From Limimaricola pyoseonensis (GTDB lineage Bacteria; Pseudomonadota; Alphaproteobacteria; Rhodobacterales; Rhodobacteraceae), in NCBI RefSeq assembly GCF_900102015.1, contig NZ_FNAT01000004.1, positions 246,443 to 310,442 of the forward strand: DNA of 64,000 bases. Reading direction: 5' to 3'. The first letter of the stretch is position 1; every line of letters begins with the position of its first letter. The notes below the pieces were generated by a model. That model worked only from the letters and a program-made list of their open reading frames with translations. It made no database searches and was not told the origin of the DNA. A program made the position numbers and the translations under genes. Of this stretch, positions 55,061 through 62,826 are shown piece by piece.

Positions 55061-55705
55061 TCAGAGCCCGGCGGGTGTCAGCAGTTTCTGGACCCGGTAG
55101 AGCGCCCGGTCGGCGACGATCGCCAGCAGCGACACGGCGAGCGCGCCGATGATCAGCTGGCGCGGATCGGTCTGGCTGATGCCGCGCGAGATCAGCACGC
55201 CGAGGCCACCGGCGCCGATATAGGCGGCGATGGCGGCGACGCCGATGTTCATCACCACCGCGGTGCGCACGCCGGCCATGATCACCGGCACGGCGATCGG
55301 CAGCTCGACCCGCCACATGCGCTGCAGCGGCGTCATGCCCATGCCGCGCGCCGCCTCGCGCAGCGCCGGGTCGACATTGGTGATGGCGGTGTAGGTGTTG
55401 CGCACGATCGGCAGCTGCGAATAGAGCAGGATCGCGATCACCGCCGGCAGCCAGCCGATGCCGTGGCCGATGGTCGACAGGATCGGGATCATCAGGCCGA
55501 ACAGCGCGATCGAGGGTACCGTGACGATGATCGAGGCGGCGTAGAGCACGACGTCGGCGATGCGCCGGTTCTGGGTGATCGCGATGCCCAGCGGCACGCC
55601 CGTCAGGATCGCGAGCCCGACGGCGACACCCACGATCGTGATGTGTTCGAGCGCCATGCCGGCAATCGCGTCCCTGTTGCCGACCGCGAACCAGATCAGC
55701 TCCAT
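55061..55705 (-). CDS. Betaine-type ABC transporter permease, first subunit
   Basis: 214 residues, about five helices. E-A-A-R-G-M-G-M-T-P-L-Q-R-M-W-R-V-E-L-P-I is the EAA loop; the C-terminal G-A-G-G-L-G-V-L-I-S-R-G matches the partner permease. Shorter than its partner by 34 residues at the N-terminus. ATG 55705 (M-E-L-I-W-F-A-V-G-N) has GGGGGGAG upstream. First gene of the minus operon: permease, ATPase, permease, binding protein, nitrilase-like, PrpD-like. Confidence 0.92.
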   Translation of the reverse strand: MELIWFAVGNRDAIAGMALEHITIVGVAVGLAILTGVPLGIAITQNRRIADVVLYAASIIVTVPSIALFGLMIPILSTIGHGIGWLPAVIAILLYSQLPIVRNTYTAITNVDPALREAARGMGMTPLQRMWRVELPIAVPVIMAGVRTAVVMNIGVAAIAAYIGAGGLGVLISRGISQTDPRQLIIGALAVSLLAIVADRALYRVQKLLTPAGL

Positions 55706-56109
55706 CCCGCTCCCCCCTGTTTTGCGTGATGCCGCCCGCATCCCCTTTGCGACGGCATGGCGGCAATCTACAGGAGGCGGGGGTCGCGGAGCATCAAAGG
55801 AACGCCACCCGATATCATGAAACCGACCAGATTGACGCTGCGGCGGGCGGGGCCGGAGCGGCGGCGCCGGGCCTGCCGCGGGCCGGCCCCGAGGGGCCGC
55901 CGCGTGGCCCCCGGGCGGATTTTTCGCGCGCGGCGCGCGGTTTTCGCCCGATCGCCACTTCGAACTTCGCGCGTTATCGCCTACAACCCCGGTCGGGGCC
56001 CGGCAGAGGCCGCGTGAAGCTTCGGGCAAGACCTTGATTTCGAAGGCCGGTTCCCGCAGCGTCGCGCCGGTTCGAGTCGGCCCTGCGACCTGCCCGTCAC
56101 GGGCCGGAC
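55706..56109. other. 404-bp region between the ABC operon and tRNA-Arg
   Basis: No credible coding sequence. The half next to the operon holds a weak minus-strand promoter (TTGATG 55792-55797, TGTAGA 55767-55772, spacing 19 bp) and the putative operator at 55809-55827. The rest is GC-rich with the tRNA promoter presumably near 56060-56105, where I see no clear hexamers. Confidence 0.45.
55809..55827 (-). promoter_or_regulatory. Putative operator, copy 2
   Basis: On the minus strand GTCGGTTTCATGATATCGG, matching 15 of 19 bases of the element at 43684-43702. It lies 103 bp before the first permease ATG and about 11 bp upstream of a weak -35 (TTGATG), a position suited to an activator. GCGTCA precedes it as in copy 1. 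Confidence 0.6.
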
Positions 56110-56186
56110 GGTCCCATAGCTCAACTGGATAGAGCAGCCGACTTCTAATCGGCAGGTTGGGGGTTCGAGTCCTCCTGGGATCGCCA
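56110..56186 (+). tRNA. tRNA-Arg (TCT anticodon)
   Basis: 77 nt with encoded CCA. Acceptor GGTCCCA/TGGGATC with a G2-U71 wobble, D-arm GCTC/GAGC, anticodon stem GCCGA/TCGGC with loop CTTCTAA (anticodon TCT, reading AGA), T-arm GGGGG-TTCGAGT-CCTCC, discriminator G. Complete. Confidence 0.96.
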
Positions 56187-56370
56187 TTTCCTCGCCAGCC
56201 CTGCCGTCACCATGCCGCCCGGAAGGCGGCCTCCATCGCGCGCCGTCACACCGGCTGCGGATCGGCTCCGCCCGGAGACCGCGACGAGGCGACAGAGCAT
56301 GTCCCCGGCGGACGGTTGCTCCCTTGAGGCTGAACCGGCGTCGTGCCGATGCCCTTCCGGGGTGCCCGTC

Positions 56371-57195
56371 TCAGCCGAATCGGGCGCGGGCCGCCGCGAC
56401 CAGCCGGTCGCAGAGGCGCTCGACCGCCGCCTCGGACAGGGCGGGCGCCGCCTCGGTCATCGACCGGGCGCGGGCGTGGAGCGCCGCCGGATCGGGCCGG
56501 GGCGCGGCCTCGAACTCCGGGCGCCCGGCGCCGAGGCAGTAGTCGCGGTACTTGAAGTCGCCGCCGACGATGCGGTCGGAGAAGCGGACGCGCAGGCAGG
56601 GGATCTGCAGTGCGTCGGCGACGATCAGCCCGTGCAGGCTGCTCGAGACGATGCTGCGGCAGCCGTTGATGCGGTCGATCACCTCGCGCGGGGGCGCCTC
56701 GACATCGATCAGCGCGACGCCGGGCAGGGCGGCCAGTTCGCGCAGCTCGGGCCGGTCCTTGTCGACGTAATGCGCGACCACGCCGATGTCGTGGCGCCTG
56801 GCGCCGGTGCCGGCCATCCGCCGGGCGAGCAGGCCCGGATCGCCGGTCGGCACGCCGGGCACCGAGCCCAAGGCCTCGGCCGTGAGCGGACCGCGCAGGG
56901 CCAGAAGGTCGAACCCGGCGCGGGGCAGGGTGCGCGGCTTCACCAGACCCGAGCCCCAGACCGCGACCGGCCGCCCGGCCAGCCGGCGCAGCCCGAGCGC
57001 GAGCCGGGCCGGGCCCTTGGCCGCGATCTGCAGGATGCTGCCGATGCCCATCGCCTCGCAGCGGCCGAGCGCGGCGTGGCGGACGCCGCGGCCGGTGGCC
57101 AGCTCGAGCACCAGCGGCGACAGGTCGTCGCCGAAATTCGGCCGGTGGTCGGGCCGCCTGTACCAGAACAGGCCGATGTCCTTCGCCATGCGCAT
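56371..57195 (-). CDS. Polysaccharide pyruvyl transferase family protein
   Basis: 274 residues. F-W-Y-R-R-P-D-H-R-P-N-F-G-D-D-L-S-P near the N-terminus, A-V-W-G-S-G-L-V and S-S-S-L-H-G-L-I-V-A-D-A-L near the C-terminus are the usual PF04230 motifs, including the SxHG nucleotide-sugar site. It adds pyruvyl ketals to surface glycans such as exopolysaccharide. ATG 57195 follows GGGAGA; ATG 57189 is possible. It is an isolated gene beside tRNA-Arg with no other glycan genes, so its substrate is unknown. Confidence 0.88.
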   Translation of the reverse strand: MRMAKDIGLFWYRRPDHRPNFGDDLSPLVLELATGRGVRHAALGRCEAMGIGSILQIAAKGPARLALGLRRLAGRPVAVWGSGLVKPRTLPRAGFDLLALRGPLTAEALGSVPGVPTGDPGLLARRMAGTGARRHDIGVVAHYVDKDRPELRELAALPGVALIDVEAPPREVIDRINGCRSIVSSSLHGLIVADALQIPCLRVRFSDRIVGGDFKYRDYCLGAGRPEFEAAPRPDPAALHARARSMTEAAPALSEAAVERLCDRLVAAARARFG

Positions 57196-57277
57196 GTCTC
57201 CCGGGCGGATCCGTCGCGGGCCGTCATGACAGACCCGGCGCGGCGGGAGAAGGTCTCGGTGGGAGGAAACGCCGTTC

Positions 57278-57306
57278 GTCCCGGCCCCGGGATGCGGGGC
57301 CGGGAC
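57278..57306 (-). terminator. Hairpin after the small 57.5-kb gene
   Basis: Perfect 11-bp stem GTCCCGGCCCC / GGGGCCGGGAC with a 7-nt loop, 10 bp after the stop of the 57317-57535 gene. No U-tract on the minus strand. Probably a terminator or 3' stabiliser. Confidence 0.55.
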
Positions 57307-57316
57307 GGGCGGGGGC

Positions 57317-57535
57317 TCAGCCCTCCGGCTTGCCGCGGTCGAGGCGGGCGGCGCGCAGGGCCGCGGTCTTGGCGCGGCGCAGCTCGGCCTCGGCGTCGAT
57401 GATGGCGCGGGCGGCGCGGGTCGTGAGGTCGCCCTTGCTTTCGGGGCGCGGGGCGGCGGGCAGGTCGGGATGGGAGAGCCGGCGTGACAGGCCGCGCTTC
57501 TCGAGATTGGCGAGAGTCGCTTCAAGGGCGTTCAT
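57317..57535 (-). CDS. Small helical hypothetical protein
   Basis: 72 residues, soluble and predicted helical at both ends: M-N-A-L-E-A-T-L-A-N-L-E-K-R-G-L-S-R-R-L, a Pro-rich linker, and A-A-R-A-I-I-D-A-E-A-E-L-R-R-A-K-T-A-A-L-R-A-A-R. Basic, with repeated Ala. The codon use matches neighbours, and AAGGACCAAGC lies before ATG 57535. I recognise no family; it looks like a real, probably lineage-specific gene. Confidence 0.65.
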   Translation of the reverse strand: MNALEATLANLEKRGLSRRLSHPDLPAAPRPESKGDLTTRAARAIIDAEAELRRAKTAALRAARLDRGKPEG

Positions 57536-57744
57536 GCTTGGTCCTTCGGATCGCCCGGGGGCGCGCCGGGCCGGCTTGGCCCATCGGTCCCCCGCTGTCT
57601 CATAGGTATGGCGTCGCCGTGGCCCGGCAAGGCCGCAGCGCGCGGGCCACGACCGCGCGCATGGCGCAGAATCGGGCTGTGGCGACGCCGCGGGCCGGTG
57701 TAGAGATCGAACGAACACCATGGCGGCAGACCGGGGACAGTGAG

Positions 57745-58494
57745 ATGACGGGCAAGAACACGGGCAAGAACACGGGCAAGATCACGCGGACGATCGGATG
57801 GGCGGCGGCGCTGGCTGTCCTGTCTGGGCTGGCGGGCGCGGCGCAGGCGCAGCAGCTTGCGGGCGGCCGGCTCGAGATCGAGACGGCGGCCTTCGTCGAG
57901 GCGGCGGAGCTGGGCTTCACCACCTATTCGGGCGGGCTGCAGTTCGATGTCGGCGCCGGCTTCGGGGCGCAGATCGACCTCGCCTCCTACGGCTTCATGG
58001 GCTTCGGCTCGGACGGCACCAACGCCACGGTGCACGGCCTTTACGACCTCGGCGGCGCGACGGTGGGCCTGTTCGCCGGGCGCGACGGCTACGAGGAGGG
58101 CGACGCCACGATCTACGGCATCGAGGGCGAGACCTACTTCTACGGCGGCGAGGTCGAGGCCTATCTCGCCCGGCATGACGGCGAGATCGGCGAGATCACC
58201 GTGGCCGGCCTGTCGGGGCGGATGGAGGTCGCGCCGCGCATCGCCGCGCATGGCGAGCTGGGCTTTGCCGATTCGGCGCGCGAGGGGCACCTGCTGCGCG
58301 CCGCGCTGGGCGGCGGCTACGCCTTCGACGAGGGCTTCGACCTGTGGGGCGAGATCGGCCGGGTCGAGAGCGACGACGACGCCTTCGGCGAGGACGAGAC
58401 CTTCATCTCGGTCGGCGCGACGATCGGCTTCGGCCTGCGCTCGGGCACCAGCTTCGGCAACCGCAGCCTGTTCGACGTGGTGCCGGGCTTCTGA
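57745..58494 (+). CDS. Outer-membrane beta-barrel (porin-like) protein
   Basis: 249 residues. Signal peptide cleaved after A-Q-A (about residue 35), then alternating strand segments with Gly/Asp/Tyr turns (F-G-A-Q-I-D-L-A-S-Y, V-G-L-F-A-G-R-D-G-Y-E-E-G) and a C-terminal Phe, the mark recognised by the BAM complex. About eight strands, i.e. OmpW/OmpX-sized rather than a trimeric porin. Codons 2-13 are a 12-bp tandem repeat encoding T-G-K-N twice, then T-G-K-I. Function unknown. Confidence 0.75.
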   Translation: MTGKNTGKNTGKITRTIGWAAALAVLSGLAGAAQAQQLAGGRLEIETAAFVEAAELGFTTYSGGLQFDVGAGFGAQIDLASYGFMGFGSDGTNATVHGLYDLGGATVGLFAGRDGYEEGDATIYGIEGETYFYGGEVEAYLARHDGEIGEITVAGLSGRMEVAPRIAAHGELGFADSAREGHLLRAALGGGYAFDEGFDLWGEIGRVESDDDAFGEDETFISVGATIGFGLRSGTSFGNRSLFDVVPGF

Positions 58495-58513
58495 AGACCC
58501 CCGCCTGCGCGCC

Positions 58514-59311
58514 TCAGCCCGTGTGGCCGATGGCGCGCAGGAACTCCGAGACCGGGGCGGCCCAGTCGGCGGGCCGCTCCAGCGGCGGCAGGTGGCCGGC
58601 GCGGCGGACGATCTCGAAGCGCGAGCCGGGCACCAGGTCGATCGTCTCGCGCACGAGATCGGGCGGGGTGGAGCGGTCCTCGGAGCCGGCGAGGCCCAGC
58701 AGCGGCAGCCTCAGCCCCGAGACCGGCGTGTAGAGATCGGTGCCCGAGACGGCGGCGCAGCAGCCGGCATAGCCCTCGACATCGGTGCCGGTGAGCACGC
58801 GGCGGGCGCGGGCGGCGGCGGGGCCCATGCGCGATCTCGGCCCGAACCAGCGCTCGATCACCGCGTCGGCCTGCGGCGCCAGCCCGCTCTGGCGCACGGC
58901 GGCGATGCGCTCGTCCCAGAGCTTGGGCGTGCCGATCTTGGCCGCGGTGTTCGACAGCACCAGCGCGCGCACGAGGTCGAGCCGCTTCACCGCCAGCGCC
59001 TGCGCCACCATGCCGCCGAGCGAGATGCCCGCGAAGACCACCTCGCGCAGGTCGTGCGCCTCGATCACCGCCTCGGCGTCCGAGACCAGCGTGCCCATGG
59101 CGTAGGGGGCGGCCGGCACGTCGGAGCCGCCATGGCCGCGCATGTCCCAGCGCAGCACGCGCAGCCCCTCGGGCAGAAGCGGGATCGCCTCGTCCCAGAG
59201 CGTCATGTCGGTGCCGAGTGCATGGGCCAGCACCAGCGCGGGGCCGTTCTCAGGCCCCGCGATCCGGGTGGCGAGGCGGGTGCCGTCGCGGGCCTCGACC
59301 ATGCGCCTCAT
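58514..59311 (-). CDS. Alpha/beta hydrolase, 3-oxoadipate enol-lactonase-like
   Basis: 265 residues. L-R-W-D-M-R-G-H-G-G-S-D, G-I-S-L-G-G-M-V-A-Q-A-L (nucleophile Ser), S-E-D-R-S-T-P-P and A-G-H-L-P-P-L-E-R-P complete the triad; overall pattern resembles PcaD. No other protocatechuate genes are nearby, so a different lactone or ester is possible. ATG 59311 overlaps the dehydratase stop (ATGA); ATG 59302 (M-V-E-A-R-D-G) is alternative. Confidence 0.85.
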   Translation of the reverse strand: MRRMVEARDGTRLATRIAGPENGPALVLAHALGTDMTLWDEAIPLLPEGLRVLRWDMRGHGGSDVPAAPYAMGTLVSDAEAVIEAHDLREVVFAGISLGGMVAQALAVKRLDLVRALVLSNTAAKIGTPKLWDERIAAVRQSGLAPQADAVIERWFGPRSRMGPAAARARRVLTGTDVEGYAGCCAAVSGTDLYTPVSGLRLPLLGLAGSEDRSTPPDLVRETIDLVPGSRFEIVRRAGHLPPLERPADWAAPVSEFLRAIGHTG

Positions 59312-60282
59312 GACGCGAAGCGCTCCAGCGCGTCGGCATAGAGCGCGGCATCGACATTGCCGCCCGAGGCGACCGCGATCACCGCGCTGCCCGAGATCGC
59401 CTCGGGGCGGAACAGCGCGGCGGCGAGCGCGACCGCGCCGCCCGGCTCGATCACCACGCGCAGGTGGCGGAAGGCCAGCGCCATGGCGCGCATCGCCTCC
59501 TCGTCGGAGACGGCGAGGCCGGGGCCGCAGAGGCGGTGCATGATCGGGAAAGTGAGATCGCCCGGCTGCGGCGTGACGATGGCGTCGCAGATCGAGCCGC
59601 CCAGCCGGTCGTTGCGGCGGATCTCGCCGGTTTCGAGGCTGCGCTTCACGTCGTCGAAGCCCTCGGGCTCGACCGTGCGCGCGCGCATCATCGGGGCCTC
59701 GGCCTCGAGCGCCATGGCGATGCCGGAGGTCAGGCCGCCGCCGCCGCAGCAGACCAGCACCTCGGCCTCGCGCACGCCCGCCTCTGCCGCCTGCTCGGCG
59801 ATCTCGAGACCGGTGGTGCCCTGACCGGCGATCACCTGCGGCTCGTCGAAGGGCTTGATCAGGGTCAGGCCGCGCTCCTCGGCCAGGGCCGCGCCGAGCG
59901 CGTCGCGGTCGTCGGTCTCGCGGTCGAACAGCACCACCTCGGCCCCCAGCGCGCGGGTGTTGTCGACCTTGGCCCTGGGCGCGTCCTTGGGCATCAGGAT
60001 CACCGCCGGCACGCCGTGCATCTTCGCGGCATGGGCCACGCCCTGCGCGTGGTTGCCCGAGGAAAAGGCGATGACGCCGCGCCGGCGGGTGTCTTCGGGG
60101 ATCGCCGAGACCGCCGACCAGCCGCCGCGCGCCTTGAAGCTGCCGGTGACCTGCAGGCATTCGGCCTTCAGGAGCACCCGCCGCCCGGCGATGGCGTCGA
60201 GCGCCGGGTTCGACAGGAGCGGCGTGCGCCGCAGGTTGGTGCCGATGCGCTCGCGCGCGGCGCGGATCATCTCGATGTTCAA
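59308..60282 (-). CDS. PLP-dependent threonine/serine dehydratase-like protein, TTG start
   Basis: 324 residues, fold type II. T-G-S-F-K-A-R-G-G carries the PLP Lys, S-S-G-N-H-A-Q-G the substrate loop and C-C-G-G-G-G-L-T-S-G the PLP phosphate loop. No C-terminal ACT domain, so it is of the catabolic or serine-racemase/hydroxyaspartate-type rather than the isoleucine-regulated IlvA. TTG 60282 overlaps the upstream stop as TTGA and has GGGAGG 8 nt upstream; ATG 60270 lacks an SD. Confidence 0.88.
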   Translation of the reverse strand: MNIEMIRAARERIGTNLRRTPLLSNPALDAIAGRRVLLKAECLQVTGSFKARGGWSAVSAIPEDTRRRGVIAFSSGNHAQGVAHAAKMHGVPAVILMPKDAPRAKVDNTRALGAEVVLFDRETDDRDALGAALAEERGLTLIKPFDEPQVIAGQGTTGLEIAEQAAEAGVREAEVLVCCGGGGLTSGIAMALEAEAPMMRARTVEPEGFDDVKRSLETGEIRRNDRLGGSICDAIVTPQPGDLTFPIMHRLCGPGLAVSDEEAMRAMALAFRHLRVVIEPGGAVALAAALFRPEAISGSAVIAVASGGNVDAALYADALERFAS

Positions 60283-61121
60283 GTCGTCTCTCCCTCCCGG
60301 GCGCGGCAGCGCGCCAGCCAGTCGTTCAATGCGCCCAGCGCCTCGGCCTCGTCAAGGAAGGGGACGTGGCCGCGGCCCGGCACCTCCGCGAAGGCCATGT
60401 CGGGGCGGCGGCGGCGCATCTCGGCGGCGGTGGCGGGCGAGAGCAGCTCGGAGTTCGCGCCGCGGATCAGCGCCAGCGGCAGCCCCGCGAGCGCGTCGAA
60501 GAGCGGCCAGAGGTCGGGGGCGGGCTGCACCGCGCCGCCCAGCACCGCCTCGCGCAACCGCGGGTCGTAGCGCAGCTCGAGCCCTTCGGGCGTCTCCTCG
60601 TAATGGCCGCGCACCTCCGCGAGCCAGCGCTCATGCGGGACGCCTTCGAAGCCGGTCCAGCTTTCGGCGCGGAAACGGGCGGCCTCGTCAAAGGTCTTCT
60701 GCGCCGGGCGGCGGCCGAGATAGCCCTCGATCACCTTAAGCCCTTCGGGCGCGATCTCGGGGCCGATGTCGTTGAGCGCGACGCCCGTGAGCCGCTCCTT
60801 CGCGGTGGTGGCGATCACCATGGCGATCAGCCCGCCGCGCGAGGTGCCGAGGATCGCGGCCCGCGCGATCCCCAGATGGTCGAGCAGGCGCAGCGCGTCG
60901 CGCGCCTCCTGCGCGACGGTGTAGCTTGCCGGGTCGCCGTGATCCGAGCGGCCCCGGCCGCGATAATCGGGCCGGATCAGCCGCACGCCGGAAAGATGCG
61001 GCGCGACATGGTCGAAATCGGCGGCGTTGCGGGTCAGCCCGGCGAGGCAGAGCACCGGCAGGCCCTCTCCCTCGTCGTGGTAATGCAGCCTGAGCCCGTC
61101 CTCGCTGTCGAAGGCCGGCAT
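60279..61121 (-). CDS. Alpha/beta hydrolase
   Basis: 280 residues. G-L-T-R-N-A-A-D-F, D-Y-R-G-R-G-R-S-D, G-T-S-R-G-G-L-I-A-M (nucleophile Ser) and G-R-G-H-V-P-F-L-D mark an esterase/lactonase-type alpha/beta hydrolase. ATG 61121 follows the dehalogenase stop with a one-base overlap (TGATG). Substrate unknown; second gene of the four-gene operon. Confidence 0.88.
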   Translation of the reverse strand: MPAFDSEDGLRLHYHDEGEGLPVLCLAGLTRNAADFDHVAPHLSGVRLIRPDYRGRGRSDHGDPASYTVAQEARDALRLLDHLGIARAAILGTSRGGLIAMVIATTAKERLTGVALNDIGPEIAPEGLKVIEGYLGRRPAQKTFDEAARFRAESWTGFEGVPHERWLAEVRGHYEETPEGLELRYDPRLREAVLGGAVQPAPDLWPLFDALAGLPLALIRGANSELLSPATAAEMRRRRPDMAFAEVPGRGHVPFLDEAEALGALNDWLARCRAREGETT

Positions 61122-61795
61122 CAGGCGAGATCCACGATGCCGGTCAGGTTCGGCAGCGCATGCGTCGGGCGCGACCACAGCCGATCGCGCGCCGCGCCGT
61201 CGCGGTTCACCCAGGCGGTGATGAAGCCGTAGCCGGTGGCGCCGGCGGCGTCCCAGAAGTTCGAGGTGACGAAGAGCACCTCTTCCTTGTCGCAGCCGAA
61301 GCGCTGTCCGACGAGGTCGTAGACCCGCGCGTCGGGCTTGTAGACGCCGACCTCCTCCACCGAGAGCACCGCGTCGAGATGCTTGCCGATGCCGGCCGAT
61401 CCGACCGCCTTTTCGAGCATCCCGGGCGTGCCGTTCGACAGGATCGCCACCTTGTGGCCCTTGTCCTTCAGCGCCGAGAGCACCTCGCGCACCTCCGGGT
61501 AGGCGGGCAGCTCGTCATAGAGCGCGAGCAGCCGGGCGCGCAGGTTCGGGTCGTCGATGCCGTTGGCCTCCATCGCCCAGGTCAGCGCGTCGGCGGTGAC
61601 ATGGCCGAAATCGACGTGCTGGCCGGTGATCGCGCGCAGCCAGGTGTAGTGCAGCTGCCGGTCGCGCCAGTCGGCCGAGAGCTTCTCCCAGCCGCGGGCG
61701 AAGGCGTCGCCCGACTCCCGCGCCGCCATGCGGGCCGCGCCGTTCACGTCGAACAGGGTGCCGTAGGCGTCGAAGACGATTGTGCTGATGGTCAT
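61121..61795 (-). CDS. Type II haloacid dehalogenase (HAD superfamily)
   Basis: 224 residues. F-D-A-Y-G-T-L-F-D gives the nucleophile Asp8 and the L-2-haloacid-dehalogenase signature, with I-L-S-N-G-T-P (motif II), K-P-D-A-R-V-Y (motif III) and V-T-S-N-F-W-D-A (motif IV). Hydrolyses (S)-2-haloacids to (R)-2-hydroxyacids, with inversion; physiological substrate here unknown. First gene of the overlapping four-gene operon, divergent from the FKBP gene. Confidence 0.9.
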   Translation of the reverse strand: MTISTIVFDAYGTLFDVNGAARMAARESGDAFARGWEKLSADWRDRQLHYTWLRAITGQHVDFGHVTADALTWAMEANGIDDPNLRARLLALYDELPAYPEVREVLSALKDKGHKVAILSNGTPGMLEKAVGSAGIGKHLDAVLSVEEVGVYKPDARVYDLVGQRFGCDKEEVLFVTSNFWDAAGATGYGFITAWVNRDGAARDRLWSRPTHALPNLTGIVDLA

Positions 61796-61973
61796 GCAAT
61801 TCCCCCTCTGGATGCGAGGCTGACATGCCCCGCGCCTAGGGGAAAGGCTTTCGGGGGCGATCGGGTTGCGAAGCGCGGGGCCAGTCCCTACCTAGGGGTC
61901 GAACACGAGGAGCACCCGCCAGCCGCGGCCTCCAGCCATTCACCCGCCAGATCGACCGAACAAGGAGAAGCTC
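61796..61973. promoter_or_regulatory. Divergent promoter region
   Basis: 178 bp between the HAD operon (minus) and FKBP gene (plus). It must carry both promoters. AAGGAG lies 6 nt before the FKBP ATG. I do not see unambiguous -35/-10 hexamers in either direction. Confidence 0.4.
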
Positions 61974-62408
61974 ATGACGCAAGTCAAGCAGGGCGACACC
62001 GTGCGCATCCACTACACCGGCACTCTGAACGACGGCCAGACCTTCGATTCGAGCGAAGGCCGCGAGCCGCTCGAGTTCCAGGTCGGCTCGGGCCAGATCA
62101 TCCCCGGCCTCGACCAGGCGATGCCCGGCATGGAAGTCGGCGAGACCAAGACCGTCGAGGTGGCCTGCGAGAACGCCTACGGCCAGCCCGACCCGAACGC
62201 CCGCCAGTCGGTGCCGCGCGACTCGATCCCCGACAACATCCCGACCGATCCGGGCACCCGCCTGCAGATGCAGACCCCGCAGGGCCAGGTCGTGCCGGTC
62301 ACCGTGATCGAGGCCGATGCCGAGCAGGTGACGCTCGACGCGAACCACCCGCTGGCCGGTCAGGACCTAACCTTCAAGGTCGAGCTCGTGGGCGTCGACC
62401 CGGCCTGA
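61974..62408 (+). CDS. FKBP-type peptidyl-prolyl isomerase, SlyD-like
   Basis: 144 residues. V-R-I-H-Y-T-G-T-L-N-D-G-Q-T-F-D-S-S opens the FKBP domain and an insert-in-flap region follows (about 70-120, R-D-S-I-P-D-N-I). The His-rich nickel-binding tail of E. coli SlyD is absent. Cytosolic folding catalyst/chaperone. Strong SD AAGGAG and a classical terminator just downstream suggest a well-expressed single gene. Confidence 0.95.
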   Translation: MTQVKQGDTVRIHYTGTLNDGQTFDSSEGREPLEFQVGSGQIIPGLDQAMPGMEVGETKTVEVACENAYGQPDPNARQSVPRDSIPDNIPTDPGTRLQMQTPQGQVVPVTVIEADAEQVTLDANHPLAGQDLTFKVELVGVDPA

Positions 62409-62427
62409 GCCGCGACAGCCTTTTCGG

Positions 62428-62464
62428 AAAAGGCCCCGGCAGCACCCGCTGCCGGGGCCTTTTT
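62428..62464 (+). terminator. Intrinsic terminator of the FKBP gene
   Basis: Twelve-bp GC stem (GGCCCCGGCAGC / GCTGCCGGGGCC) with an ACCC loop, preceded by AAAA and followed by TTTTT, 20 bp after the FKBP stop. The clearest rho-independent terminator in the window. Confidence 0.95.
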
Positions 62465-62502
62465 CATGTGAACACGGCCGCCCGATGGCCTAGGAGGGGG
62501 CC

Positions 62503-62826
62503 ATGCCTGCCCTGATCGTCTACCTCACCGCGGCCCTGTTCGAGATCGCCGGCTGCTTCGCGGTCTGGGCGTGGTGGCGGGCCGGGGCCTCGGCCTGGTG
62601 GCTGGCGCCCGGCGCCGCGGCGCTGGCGGGCTTCGCGGGCCTGCTCGCGCTCAGCCCCGCCGCCTTCGCGGGGCGCGCCTTCGCGGCCTATGGCGGGGTC
62701 TACATCGCGGCGTCGCTGGGCTGGCTGTGGGTCGTGGAGGGGCAGCGCCCCGACCGGTTCGACGCGGCCGGGGGGCTGGTCTGCCTGCTGGGCGCGGCGC
62801 TGATCCTGTGGGGACCGCGCGGCTAG
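62503..62826 (+). CDS. YnfA/UPF0060 family membrane protein
   Basis: 107 residues, four helices. [26 protein letters not shown] and [15 protein letters not shown] are the YnfA signature blocks. A small SMR-like membrane protein of uncertain transport function. Overlaps the stop of the convergent VOC gene by four bases (62823-62826). Confidence 0.93.
   Translation: MPALIVYLTAALFEIAGCFAVWAWWRAGASAWWLAPGAAALAGFAGLLALSPAAFAGRAFAAYGGVYIAASLGWLWVVEGQRPDRFDAAGGLVCLLGAALILWGPRG

Noticed and set aside
56110-57195. Genomic island at tRNA-Arg
   Set aside because: No integrase and no duplicated tRNA 3' end is seen, and codon use of the flanking genes looks ordinary.
58514-59311. Protocatechuate pathway gene pcaD
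   Set aside because: The similarity is to the fold and motifs only; no pcaB, pcaC, pcaG or pcaH is present, so the gene symbol was withheld.
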